A DNA stretch of 64,000 bases, from contig JBNMQC010000003.1 in assembly GCA_051277445.1 (NCBI GenBank), positions 1 to 64,000 on the forward strand, given 5' to 3'. This DNA comes from Bermanella sp051277445 (GTDB taxonomy: Bacteria; Pseudomonadota; Gammaproteobacteria; Pseudomonadales; Oceanobacteraceae). Made by a program: the position numbers and the translations under genes. The notes below the pieces were generated by a model. The model saw nothing but the letters and a program-made list of their open reading frames with translations, ran no database searches and was not told where the DNA came from. Below, one piece after another: positions 24,249 through 31,918 of the stretch (positions are counted from its first letter, which is position 1; each line of letters starts with the position of its first letter).

Positions 24249-24557
24249 CTAGTCGCCAAGATCCATCTGCTGATCTTGTGCCAATGCCCCCTCAAGCTTG
24301 TTATTCATTTGCTTGATTTGGCTTTGCGTGGTCTCACTGCCACAGGTGGCGTTGAGGTAATCGTAGGCTAGATTTAAGGCAGCCATGATGGCGACGCGCT
24401 CTGAACCATACAGTTTGCCTTGGCCTTTTATCTCGCGCATGCGTACGTCTAACAATTGAGCGGCACGCTCTAAATCTTGGCGATTTTCAGCTGGGCAAGC
24501 GACGAGGTATTCCTTACCTAGTAGCTCAACACTGACAGTTGAATCAGGTTTACTCAT
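24249..24557 (-). CDS. zapA: Cell division protein ZapA
   Basis: A 102-residue ZapA that cross-links FtsZ filaments at the division ring. The N-terminal globular part (VSVELLGKEYLVACPAENRQDL, LERAAQLLDVRMREIKGQG, GSERVAIMAALNLAYDYL) is diagnostic, followed by a C-terminal coiled coil. It overlaps the small upstream coiled-coil gene by eight bases and precedes 6S RNA as in other gammaproteobacteria. Confidence 0.95.
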   Translation of the reverse strand: MSKPDSTVSVELLGKEYLVACPAENRQDLERAAQLLDVRMREIKGQGKLYGSERVAIMAALNLAYDYLNATCGSETTQSQIKQMNNKLEGALAQDQQMDLGD

Positions 24558-24765
24558 TGGGTTCGTGCTCCAACAGCTTTAAACGGGAAAGCATTTCGGC
24601 AATTTTATTACGCGCCAGTTCATTCTGTTGCAGCAAACGCTGACGCTCGTGTTGCCAAGATTCCGTCTCAGCTTTGAGCATGCGATTTTCTTCTTTCGTG
24701 CGCTGATAGGCAGAAATCAGCTCATCGAGTTTTTTATTAATGTCTTTAAGACTTGGGGAATCCAT
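24550..24765 (-). CDS. TIGR02449-family small coiled-coil protein
   Basis: A 71-residue almost wholly helical protein (INKKLDELISAYQRTKEENR, then ERQRLLQQNELARNKIAEML) belonging to the short coiled-coil family found immediately upstream of zapA (TIGR02449). It resembles ZapB in pattern, so a role in the division ring is possible but unproved. It overlaps zapA, indicating translational coupling. Confidence 0.85.
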   Translation of the reverse strand: MDSPSLKDINKKLDELISAYQRTKEENRMLKAETESWQHERQRLLQQNELARNKIAEMLSRLKLLEHEPNE

Positions 24766-24864
24766 TGTGCACCCTATTTGGCAGATGGGGTAAATATAAT
24801 CTTGTGGCCTTGGTGGGTCAATTACAGCCGTGATAGGATTGCTTATTTTAGTAAGAGCCTGCCC

Positions 24865-25440
24865 ATGTCCAGTTCTGATAACCGCCCCGCCAAGCTATCT
24901 CGATTTGATCTTTACAGTAACATTGCCCTAAGCCAAGGGGCGTTAGCGTCACCTGCGGCCATGCAAGGCTGGCTGACGGGCTACTTATCCACAGGTGCAC
25001 GCTTAACCAAAGAGCAGTGGTTAGCCGAAAGTGCAGAATATCTTGCATTAGCAGACGCTTGGAACGATAAAAGCAAACTGCCTATCTTGGGTTTCTATCA
25101 AGATGAGTTAAAACAAATCCAAGGGCAAGACCTAGACTATCAGTTATTGATGCCGGGTGACGATGAAGATTTTGAAGTGCGCATGCAGGCCTTCTCTGAA
25201 TGGTCTAAGGGCTTTCTAGATGGTTTTGGGGCGTCAGGGCGCATTGCAGAGTCAGATATCACAGAAGATGTGATGGAAATTTTGAAGCATTACGATGCAT
25301 TCAGTTATGGCATTGAAGAAGATGACATAGACGAGGACAGTGAGCGTTTATTTACCGAGCTTGTTGAGCATGCCCGAGTCACAGCGTTATTTATGTTTTA
25401 CCATTTCAATCAAGCTCAGCAAGAACCGAAACTGCATTAA
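24865..25440 (+). CDS. ygfB: YgfB/UPF0149-family protein
   Basis: A 191-residue protein of the UPF0149 family. FDLYSNIALSQGALASPAAMQGWLTGYLSTG and the downstream acidic EFSEWSKGFLDGFGASG-like block (here FSEWSKGFLDGFGASG) are typical. In P. aeruginosa YgfB influences ampD expression and beta-lactam resistance; in general the biochemical role is unclear. The ATG at 24865 is chosen because a longer reading from 24628 would overlap the divergent coiled-coil gene. It heads the ygfB-pepP-ubiH-ubiI operon. Confidence 0.93.
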   Translation: MSSSDNRPAKLSRFDLYSNIALSQGALASPAAMQGWLTGYLSTGARLTKEQWLAESAEYLALADAWNDKSKLPILGFYQDELKQIQGQDLDYQLLMPGDDEDFEVRMQAFSEWSKGFLDGFGASGRIAESDITEDVMEILKHYDAFSYGIEEDDIDEDSERLFTELVEHARVTALFMFYHFNQAQQEPKLH

Positions 25441-25458
25441 CAGGAAAAGGTGGTTACG

Positions 25459-26763
25459 ATGAATTTCATTCAGCACCGCGACGCGTTATTTAGCAAAATG
25501 GCGGAAAACAGCTTGGCGGTTATTCCGTCTGCCGATATTCATCTGCGTAATCGAGATGCTGATTTTCCATTTCGCCAAAGCAGCGACTTGTTCTATTTAA
25601 CGGGTTTTATTGAAGACAGTGCTTGCTTGGTGTTGCAAAAAAAAGCCGGGGTATGTCAGAGCGTTTTATTTTGCCAGGCCAAGGTCAAAGAAATGGAAAT
25701 CTGGACGGGTTACCGCCTTGGACCAGAAGCGGCCATCGATGCGTTAGGTTTAACGGACGCATTTAGTTATGCCGCACTGCATGAAAAGCTGCCCGACCTA
25801 ATGGCGGATTGTGATCAGGTTTACGCGGCTTGGGGCAGTGATAAAGCATGGGACGCGCGCTTAATTGAAGCCATCGAAAAAGTAAAACTGAAAGCCCGTA
25901 CCGGTGTTCAAGCGCCTACTGCAATGCAGGCCATTGAGCCTTTGCTGCATGAATTACGTTTAATTAAAGATGATGCTGAAATTGAAGTGATGGCCAAAGC
26001 GGCGGATATCAGCGCTCATGCTCATATAGCGGCCATGCAACAGGTTAAGCCTGGCATGTTTGAATATCAGCTAGAAGGCACCATTCGAAACTATTGTGCC
26101 CAACAGGGATCGCGTTTTGATGCCTACACCAGCATTGTTGGCAGCGGTGAAAATGCCTGCATCCTGCATTACACCGCCAATGATCAAAAGATTAAAGACG
26201 GTGATTTAATCCTGATTGATGCGGGTTGCGAAGTGAACCATTACGCCAGTGACATCACCCGTACCTTTCCTGCCAATGGACGTTTTAGTGCTGAGCAGAA
26301 AGCCCTTTATCAGTTGGTATTAGACGCTCAGTTTGCTGCCATTGACGCCGTCAAACCGGGCAATCATTTTAATCAGCCCCATGAAGTGGTCTTGCAGATA
26401 TTAACGGCAGGTCTTGTGGATCTTGGGTTGCTTGAAGGCGATGTGGCCACATTAATTGAAAAAGAAGCCTATAAACCTTTTTACATGCATCGCACCAGTC
26501 ATTGGCTGGGTATGGATGTGCATGATGTGGGCGCTTATAAAGTGGATGGCAACTGGCGCGAACTGCAACCGGGTATGGTGTTAACCATTGAGCCGGGTTT
26601 ATACATTGCACCGGATGATGAAAGCGTGGACGCCAAATGGCGCGGTATCGGCATTCGTATTGAAGATGATGTTTTGGTGACGGATGAAGGGCATCGTGTG
26701 CTCAGTGCGCATGTGCCAAAAACCATTGAAGAAATTGAACGACTAATGGCTGAGGGTGAATGA
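25459..26763 (+). CDS. pepP: Xaa-Pro aminopeptidase
   Basis: A 434-residue cytoplasmic metallopeptidase (M24B) that removes N-terminal residues ahead of proline. It has the AMP_N domain at about residues 1-130 and the pita-bread catalytic domain with dimetal ligands in LIDAGCEVNHYASDITRTFP, HRTSHWLGMDVHDVG, TIEPGLY and GIRIEDDV. The ATG at 25459 has AAGG at ideal distance; a GTG at 25450 is less likely. It overlaps ubiH by the ATGA junction. Confidence 0.96.
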   Translation: MNFIQHRDALFSKMAENSLAVIPSADIHLRNRDADFPFRQSSDLFYLTGFIEDSACLVLQKKAGVCQSVLFCQAKVKEMEIWTGYRLGPEAAIDALGLTDAFSYAALHEKLPDLMADCDQVYAAWGSDKAWDARLIEAIEKVKLKARTGVQAPTAMQAIEPLLHELRLIKDDAEIEVMAKAADISAHAHIAAMQQVKPGMFEYQLEGTIRNYCAQQGSRFDAYTSIVGSGENACILHYTANDQKIKDGDLILIDAGCEVNHYASDITRTFPANGRFSAEQKALYQLVLDAQFAAIDAVKPGNHFNQPHEVVLQILTAGLVDLGLLEGDVATLIEKEAYKPFYMHRTSHWLGMDVHDVGAYKVDGNWRELQPGMVLTIEPGLYIAPDDESVDAKWRGIGIRIEDDVLVTDEGHRVLSAHVPKTIEEIERLMAEGE

Positions 26764-27989
26764 ATAAATCATTTGATGTCATCATCGTTGGTGCCGGCAT
26801 GGTGGGTGCAAGCCTCGCCTTGTTACTGCGCCAGTGTATGTCTCAGGGGTTATCGGTTGCATTGATTGATGAGCATGAGATTCGAGTGAATGATGGCCAA
26901 CAGCCCAGCTTTGATGATCGCACAACGGCTTTATCCTTGGGTACGCAGCGCATCCTAGAAACGCTTTCGTTGTGGCCGAATCTGCGCCAACACAGTTGTG
27001 CCATTGAACATATTCAAGTGAGTCAGCAAGGTCAATTTGGTCGGGTGCGCCTGCATGCAAACGATGAAGGCGTCTCTTCTCTAGGCAGTGTGATTCCTAA
27101 TCGCGCATTGGGCCAAGGTTTTTCTCAAGCTTTATTAGGCTGCGATCACCTTACTATTTTAGCGCCAGCCAATGTTCAGTCCTATGAAATGCATGACCAA
27201 GGGGCCCAATTAACCCTTGAGAAAGAGGGCGAGATTGAGCGCCTACAAACGTCGTTATTGGTGCTAGCGGATGGCGCGCGAAGTGCTGGTTGCAAACAAC
27301 TGGGTATCGAGCAGCAGCGCCATGATTATGGTCAGACGGCACTGATCTGCAATGTCAGTTTTGATCGGCCGCATGATCATTGGGCGTACGAGCGATTTAC
27401 TCAAGGAGGCCCTTTGGCGTTGCTGCCTATGCATGGCAACCGTTTTGCGTTGGTTTGGTGTATGCCTCATGAACAGGCGCAGGCGTGTTTAGAGCTAGAC
27501 GAATCATCATTTAATCAGCGTCTACAAGGCATGCTGGGGTTCGATAAAGGCCGCATCATCAAAAGCGGTGAAAGGTCTTGCTATCCGCTGGCTCTGACAC
27601 AAGCAAAAGAACAGGTTCGCCGTCACTTGGTGATACTGGGTAACGCGGCTCACGGTTTACACCCTGTGGCTGGACAGGGCTTCAACCTAGCCCTGCGTGA
27701 CGCCAATGAGCTGGCTAAAAATATTACTCACACCTACCTCAATCAAGGCCTAGGTCAATTGGGCGAGCTTGCTCATTTGCTAAGGTATCAGCATGCACAG
27801 CAGCACGATCAAGCGCTCACAATTAATTTAAGCCATCACTTGCCAACCCAGTTTGCTCAAACCGGATGTGCCTGGTCCATGATGCGTAGCCTAGGTTTAA
27901 CCATGATGGATAGCGTACCTCTGGCAAAAACAGTATTCGCTCGTCAAGCCATGGGGTTAGTGGGTGCCACACAGGCTTGGCAGCCTTGA
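26760..27989 (+). CDS. ubiH: 2-octaprenyl-6-methoxyphenol hydroxylase UbiH
   Basis: A 409-residue FAD monooxygenase in ubiquinone synthesis (C1 hydroxylation in E. coli). Present: FAD dinucleotide motif DVIIVGAGMVGASLALLLR, the DG motif VLADGARSAGC and the GD-like motif ILGNAAHGLHPVAGQGFNLALRD. Lies between pepP and ubiI, the conserved order. Compared with UbiI, the GNAAH variant of GDAAH is typical of UbiH. Confidence 0.93.
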   Translation: MNKSFDVIIVGAGMVGASLALLLRQCMSQGLSVALIDEHEIRVNDGQQPSFDDRTTALSLGTQRILETLSLWPNLRQHSCAIEHIQVSQQGQFGRVRLHANDEGVSSLGSVIPNRALGQGFSQALLGCDHLTILAPANVQSYEMHDQGAQLTLEKEGEIERLQTSLLVLADGARSAGCKQLGIEQQRHDYGQTALICNVSFDRPHDHWAYERFTQGGPLALLPMHGNRFALVWCMPHEQAQACLELDESSFNQRLQGMLGFDKGRIIKSGERSCYPLALTQAKEQVRRHLVILGNAAHGLHPVAGQGFNLALRDANELAKNITHTYLNQGLGQLGELAHLLRYQHAQQHDQALTINLSHHLPTQFAQTGCAWSMMRSLGLTMMDSVPLAKTVFARQAMGLVGATQAWQP

Positions 27990-28010
27990 TATTCGCAATG
28001 AGATAAAACC

Positions 28011-29228
28011 ATGAATCAGCAGTTTGATGTGATTATTATTGGCGGCGGTTTAGTGGGGGCTTCGTTAGCCTGCGCACTAAAAGAAACTCGTCTGTCGGTT
28101 GCCTTAATCGAAGCCCAGACGCCGGCGCTGCCACAATATGCTGAGGTGTCACTTGAGAACGCAGACTTACGTGTGAGCGCCCTGAACCGAGCCAGCGAGT
28201 CCTTTTTGCGTCATCTAGGTGTTTGGCAAACCCTATCACCAGCTCGCTTAAGCCCTTACGACAAGATGCGCGTTTGGGATGGAGAAGGCACTGGTCACAT
28301 TCAATTTAATGCCGCTGAATTGGCTGAAAGTCATTTAGGTCACATCGTTGAGAATACGGTAACCAATACCGGCTTAATGGACGCTTTGGCGCAGCAAGGT
28401 AACGTTCAAATATTTAGCCCAGTGAAACTGCAAACCATTGAGCCATTAAATGATGATGCTTCAGGTTACTTGCTTCAACTAGATAACGGGCAGTTATTAC
28501 AGACCCCAATGCTAGTGGCTGCAGACGGCGCACGCTCATGGGTGCGGGAATGGGCCGGCTTTGAAACCCGTGAATGGGATTATGAACATCATGCCTTGGT
28601 GTGTACGGTCGAGGTCGAAAAAGACCATGAGCGCTGTGCCTGGCAGCGCTTTACCGAAGACGGCGTGCTGGCCTTCTTACCCATGGCTCAATCTAATTTG
28701 TGCAGTATTGTTTGGTCTTGCCCACAGGCTCGCGCGGAACACTTGTTAGGCCTCAGCGATGAGGACTTCTTAAATGAACTGTCCCGTGGGTTTGAATCAA
28801 TGCTAGGGCCCGTGACGGGATGTGGCAAGCGAGCCGCGATTCCTTTGCGCCAGCGTCATGCAAAAAACTACGTGAAAGACGGTATTGTCTTGGTGGGGGA
28901 TGCTGCTCACAGTATTCACCCGTTAGCAGGACAAGGGGTGAATCTGGGTTTTATGGATGCGTATGTGCTGGCGGATGAGATCAAGCAGGGGTTGGCAAGA
29001 GGGTTAAGTGCTCACCACCCGCATGTTTTGGCCCGATTTGAACGCCGACGTATGCCAGAAAATTTATCGATGATGGCTACTATGGAAGGTTTTAAGCGTA
29101 TGTTTGCAGTTAAGTCTCCGGGCCTGCGGTGGTTGCGCAATTGGGGTATGAGCAATATGAACCGTGTGGGTTTCTTAAAAAATCATATCGTGCAGATGGC
29201 CATGGGCAATCAACGGGAAATCCGTTAG
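28011..29228 (+). CDS. ubiI: Ubiquinone-synthesis hydroxylase UbiI (VisC family)
   Basis: A 405-residue FAD monooxygenase paralogous to UbiH, 21 bp downstream. Motifs: DVIIIGGGLVGASLACAL, VAADGARSWVREWAG, VGDAAHSIHPLAGQGVNLGFMDA. Segments LRVSALNRASESFLRHLGVW, GHIVENTVTNTGL and LCSIVWS fit UbiI (C5 hydroxylase) more than UbiF, though the two are close and bacteria with fewer hydroxylases have broad-specificity forms. Its stop TAG interlocks with the stop of the convergent HDOD gene. Confidence 0.83.
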   Translation: MNQQFDVIIIGGGLVGASLACALKETRLSVALIEAQTPALPQYAEVSLENADLRVSALNRASESFLRHLGVWQTLSPARLSPYDKMRVWDGEGTGHIQFNAAELAESHLGHIVENTVTNTGLMDALAQQGNVQIFSPVKLQTIEPLNDDASGYLLQLDNGQLLQTPMLVAADGARSWVREWAGFETREWDYEHHALVCTVEVEKDHERCAWQRFTEDGVLAFLPMAQSNLCSIVWSCPQARAEHLLGLSDEDFLNELSRGFESMLGPVTGCGKRAAIPLRQRHAKNYVKDGIVLVGDAAHSIHPLAGQGVNLGFMDAYVLADEIKQGLARGLSAHHPHVLARFERRRMPENLSMMATMEGFKRMFAVKSPGLRWLRNWGMSNMNRVGFLKNHIVQMAMGNQREIR

Positions 29229-30130
29229 CTCAGCCCATAGTTGTTAGGGCTAATGCCGAGTTCGGCAAAGGTTTCTTTAAAGCTTTCAAGGTCATAGTCA
29301 TTAAAGCCAAGGTATTCTAAAACCATTTGGCCGATATCTTGCCATTCAAAATCTTCATCCTGGCGACCCAGTACCTTGTAGGTGCCGCAGATATGCTCTG
29401 CCATTTTTAATATACAAGTAAGGGTTGTCTGATCATTTTCGATGGTTTGTTTGCTGAATAACCGTTTGCAATTGTGGTGCTCGGCAATGATTTCACACAG
29501 CACTTTAGGCAGGTTCCATGACTTGGCTGTGAAGTACCCAATCACCGCATGGTTGGTGTTCAGTTGCTGGTTCTCAAAATCAATGATGCGGTTATACCCG
29601 CCACTGTAGCTTTCTTCTAAGACCTCCAAGTAATTGGGGTAGCGGTTCATCAGCAGAGGCACCCCCACATTGTGGAACAGACCGAGTGCGTAAGCATTGT
29701 CTGGGTAGCTGTAACCCACCTGTTTGGCGATGGTGGCGCTGGTCATGGCCACATCCATAGCGCTGTCCCAGAAGCGGGTCAGACTCTTGATTGTGTCATC
29801 CGTCATGGAGCTTTTGATGCTGATACCATTGACGATGTTCACCACGCTGTTCATCCCTAGCAGACCTACGGCTTGTTGGATGCTGGTGATTTCGTTTGAT
29901 AACCCATAAAACTGGCTGTTGACCACTTTTAATACCGTCCCCGCTAGACCCACGTCTTGTTTGATTAGCTCGGCAATGCGGTTGATGTCAGGGTCAGGCA
30001 TGACTTGCTCCATCTGTAAGTCCACCATAATCTGAGGTTGAGGTGGAATACTGATGCCTTGAAGGATTTTGCTGATTTGATCTTCGCTAAGTTCAGACAC
30101 GCTGCTTGGCCTAATTATGTATATCTCCAT
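29225..30130 (-). CDS. HDOD-domain signalling protein
   Basis: A 301-residue protein with an HDOD domain at about residues 20-220 (IPPQPQIMVDLQMEQVMPD, then IAELIKQDVGLAGTVLKVVNS, typical opening; GLFHNVGVPLL replaces the HD dyad). HDOD domains are non-catalytic relatives of HD-GYP domains found in signalling proteins. No receiver or GGDEF domain is attached; the C-terminal 80 residues contain an extra helical part. Target unknown. It diverges from rlmI. Confidence 0.85.
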   Translation of the reverse strand: MEIYIIRPSSVSELSEDQISKILQGISIPPQPQIMVDLQMEQVMPDPDINRIAELIKQDVGLAGTVLKVVNSQFYGLSNEITSIQQAVGLLGMNSVVNIVNGISIKSSMTDDTIKSLTRFWDSAMDVAMTSATIAKQVGYSYPDNAYALGLFHNVGVPLLMNRYPNYLEVLEESYSGGYNRIIDFENQQLNTNHAVIGYFTAKSWNLPKVLCEIIAEHHNCKRLFSKQTIENDQTTLTCILKMAEHICGTYKVLGRQDEDFEWQDIGQMVLEYLGFNDYDLESFKETFAELGISPNNYGLS

Positions 30131-30207
30131 TTAGTTTAGACAATATTTGATGATTCCCAGTTATAATTACGAAACTCTTTGTTCTTATTATTACCCCTAG
30201 GATACAC

Positions 30208-31401
30208 ATGACCTTACCCATTTTGCGCCTTCGAGCGAAAGAAGATAAACGCCTGCGACAAGGTCATGTTTGGATCTATAGCAATGAGGTGGACACCAAG
30301 GCATCGCCTCTAAAGAGTTTCACCTCAGGTGAGCAGGTCATTGTGCAAAGCTCACAAGGGAAGAACTTAGGTGTTGCATACATTAACCCAAATAGTTTGA
30401 TTTGTGCGCGCTTACTGTCCCGCCGCGCTAAGCTATTTGGTCGTGGTCAGATTATGCAAAAGATAGAAATGGCATTGGCGCTGCGAGAAGCCTGCTTTGA
30501 CCAACCCCATTATCGCTTAGTATATGGCGAAAGTGACGGACTGCCTGGATTGGTGATCGATCGTTTTGGTGATTATTTTGTGGCACAAATATCCACTGCC
30601 GGCATGGAAGCCATGAAGTCACAAATTCAGGGTGCATTAACACGCATATTTGATATTAAAGGTTTGCTATGGAAAAACGATGGCAAAATGCGTGTGCAAG
30701 AAGGCTTAGATGAATACGTTGAGGTCGCCGTGGGTGAAGTACCTAAAATGGTACCTATGATTGAAAATCTAACCCAATTTGAAGTCCCTGTTTGGGATGG
30801 ACAAAAGACGGGCTGGTTTTATGATCATCGCCTAAATCGTGAACGCATCAATCGTCATGTGAAAGGCAAGCGCGTATTGGATATTTGCAGTTACGCTGGT
30901 GGCTGGGGTGTGCAAGCGGCAACGGCTGGTGCAGAGCATGTCACCTGTGTGGATGTATCTAAGCAGGCACTCGACTGGGTTGAAAATAATGCAGCACTGA
31001 ACGGCGTTGCTGATTCGGTCAGCTGCATTCAAGGGGATGCGTTTACGGTGATGGAAAAGCTGATTGAAGAAGGACAGCTGTTTGATGTGGTGATCTTAGA
31101 TCCGCCTGCATTTATTCCAAAGCGCAAAGATATCCCAGCCGGTGAGCGTGCCTATCAAAAACTGAATCAACTGGGTATGCGTTTGTTGGGCAGCGATGGC
31201 TTCTTGCTCAGTGCGTCTTGCTCTATGCATTTAAGTGAAAGCAGTTTAGAAAATATGCTGATGCAAGCTGGTCGTCACCTTGATCGTCATGTGCAAATTA
31301 TAGAGCGAGGCGGTCAAGGCCCTGACCATCCCGTACATCCTGCTATTCATGAAACCCGTTATATAAAAAGTTTGATGTGCCGTGTTGCATTTAATGTATA
31401 A
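30208..31401 (+). CDS. rlmI: 23S rRNA (cytosine-1962-C5)-methyltransferase RlmI
   Basis: A 397-residue protein: N-terminal PUA domain (about residues 1-75, KEDKRLRQGHVWIYSNEVD), central linker domain, and a C-terminal Rossmann methyltransferase (SAM motif VLDICSYAGGWGVQAATAGA, motif IV VILDPPAFIPKRKD, catalytic Cys in LSASCSMHLS). This architecture and length match E. coli RlmI (396), which methylates C1962 of 23S rRNA. It is 18 bp upstream of dtd. Confidence 0.9.
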   Translation: MTLPILRLRAKEDKRLRQGHVWIYSNEVDTKASPLKSFTSGEQVIVQSSQGKNLGVAYINPNSLICARLLSRRAKLFGRGQIMQKIEMALALREACFDQPHYRLVYGESDGLPGLVIDRFGDYFVAQISTAGMEAMKSQIQGALTRIFDIKGLLWKNDGKMRVQEGLDEYVEVAVGEVPKMVPMIENLTQFEVPVWDGQKTGWFYDHRLNRERINRHVKGKRVLDICSYAGGWGVQAATAGAEHVTCVDVSKQALDWVENNAALNGVADSVSCIQGDAFTVMEKLIEEGQLFDVVILDPPAFIPKRKDIPAGERAYQKLNQLGMRLLGSDGFLLSASCSMHLSESSLENMLMQAGRHLDRHVQIIERGGQGPDHPVHPAIHETRYIKSLMCRVAFNV

Positions 31402-31419
31402 CAATAAAAGTAAGCAAAA

Positions 31420-31857
31420 ATGAAAGCATTAATTCAGCGTGTTAAGCACGCAAAAGTTGAAGTGGACGATGAAATAACGGGTGAAATTAACCAAGGTATT
31501 TTGGTGCTACTGGGTGTTGAAAAAAATGATACGCAAGAAATTGCCGATAAACTTTTAAAGAAACTACTAGCGTATCGAATTTTTTCGGACGAACAGGGCA
31601 AGATGAATTTAAACGTGCAGCAAGTGGCGGGCAGTTTACTTGTGGTTTCACAATTCACCTTGGTGGCCGATACTCAAAAAGGTACGCGCCCAGGATTCTC
31701 AAAAGGTGCGTCACCACAACTAGGTGAGCAGTTGTATGATTATTTTGTCGCAAAAAGTGCTGAAGTTATCACAACACAAACCGGCCGATTTGGTGCGGAT
31801 ATGCAAGTAAGTCTGAAAAACGATGGACCTGTGACTTTCATGCTTGAAATGCATTAA
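31420..31857 (+). CDS. dtd: D-aminoacyl-tRNA deacylase
   Basis: A 145-residue DTD that removes D-amino acids (and glycine from tRNA-Ala) from tRNA. Signatures MKALIQRVKHAKVEVDDEITGEI, the SQFTL active-site motif and the Gly-cis-Pro motif in NDGPVTF are present. Same length as E. coli Dtd. A terminator follows 27 bases after the stop. Confidence 0.96.
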   Translation: MKALIQRVKHAKVEVDDEITGEINQGILVLLGVEKNDTQEIADKLLKKLLAYRIFSDEQGKMNLNVQQVAGSLLVVSQFTLVADTQKGTRPGFSKGASPQLGEQLYDYFVAKSAEVITTQTGRFGADMQVSLKNDGPVTFMLEMH

Positions 31858-31883
31858 ATTCGACGGGCGTTATGCTGAAAATA

Positions 31884-31909
31884 AAAAGGCGACCATGGGT
31901 CGCCTTTTT
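31884..31909. terminator. Bidirectional terminator between dtd and ponA
   Basis: AAAAAGGCGACC and GGTCGCCTTTTT form a near-perfect stem, with T- and A-runs that suit both the plus-strand dtd and the minus-strand ponA transcript. Confidence 0.93.
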
Positions 31910-31918
31910 AGTGTTTGT

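Noticed and set aside
24628..24864. N-terminal extension of YgfB with a hydrophobic segment
   Set aside because: It is antisense to the small coiled-coil gene and promoter region; family length and a start at 24865 are consistent.
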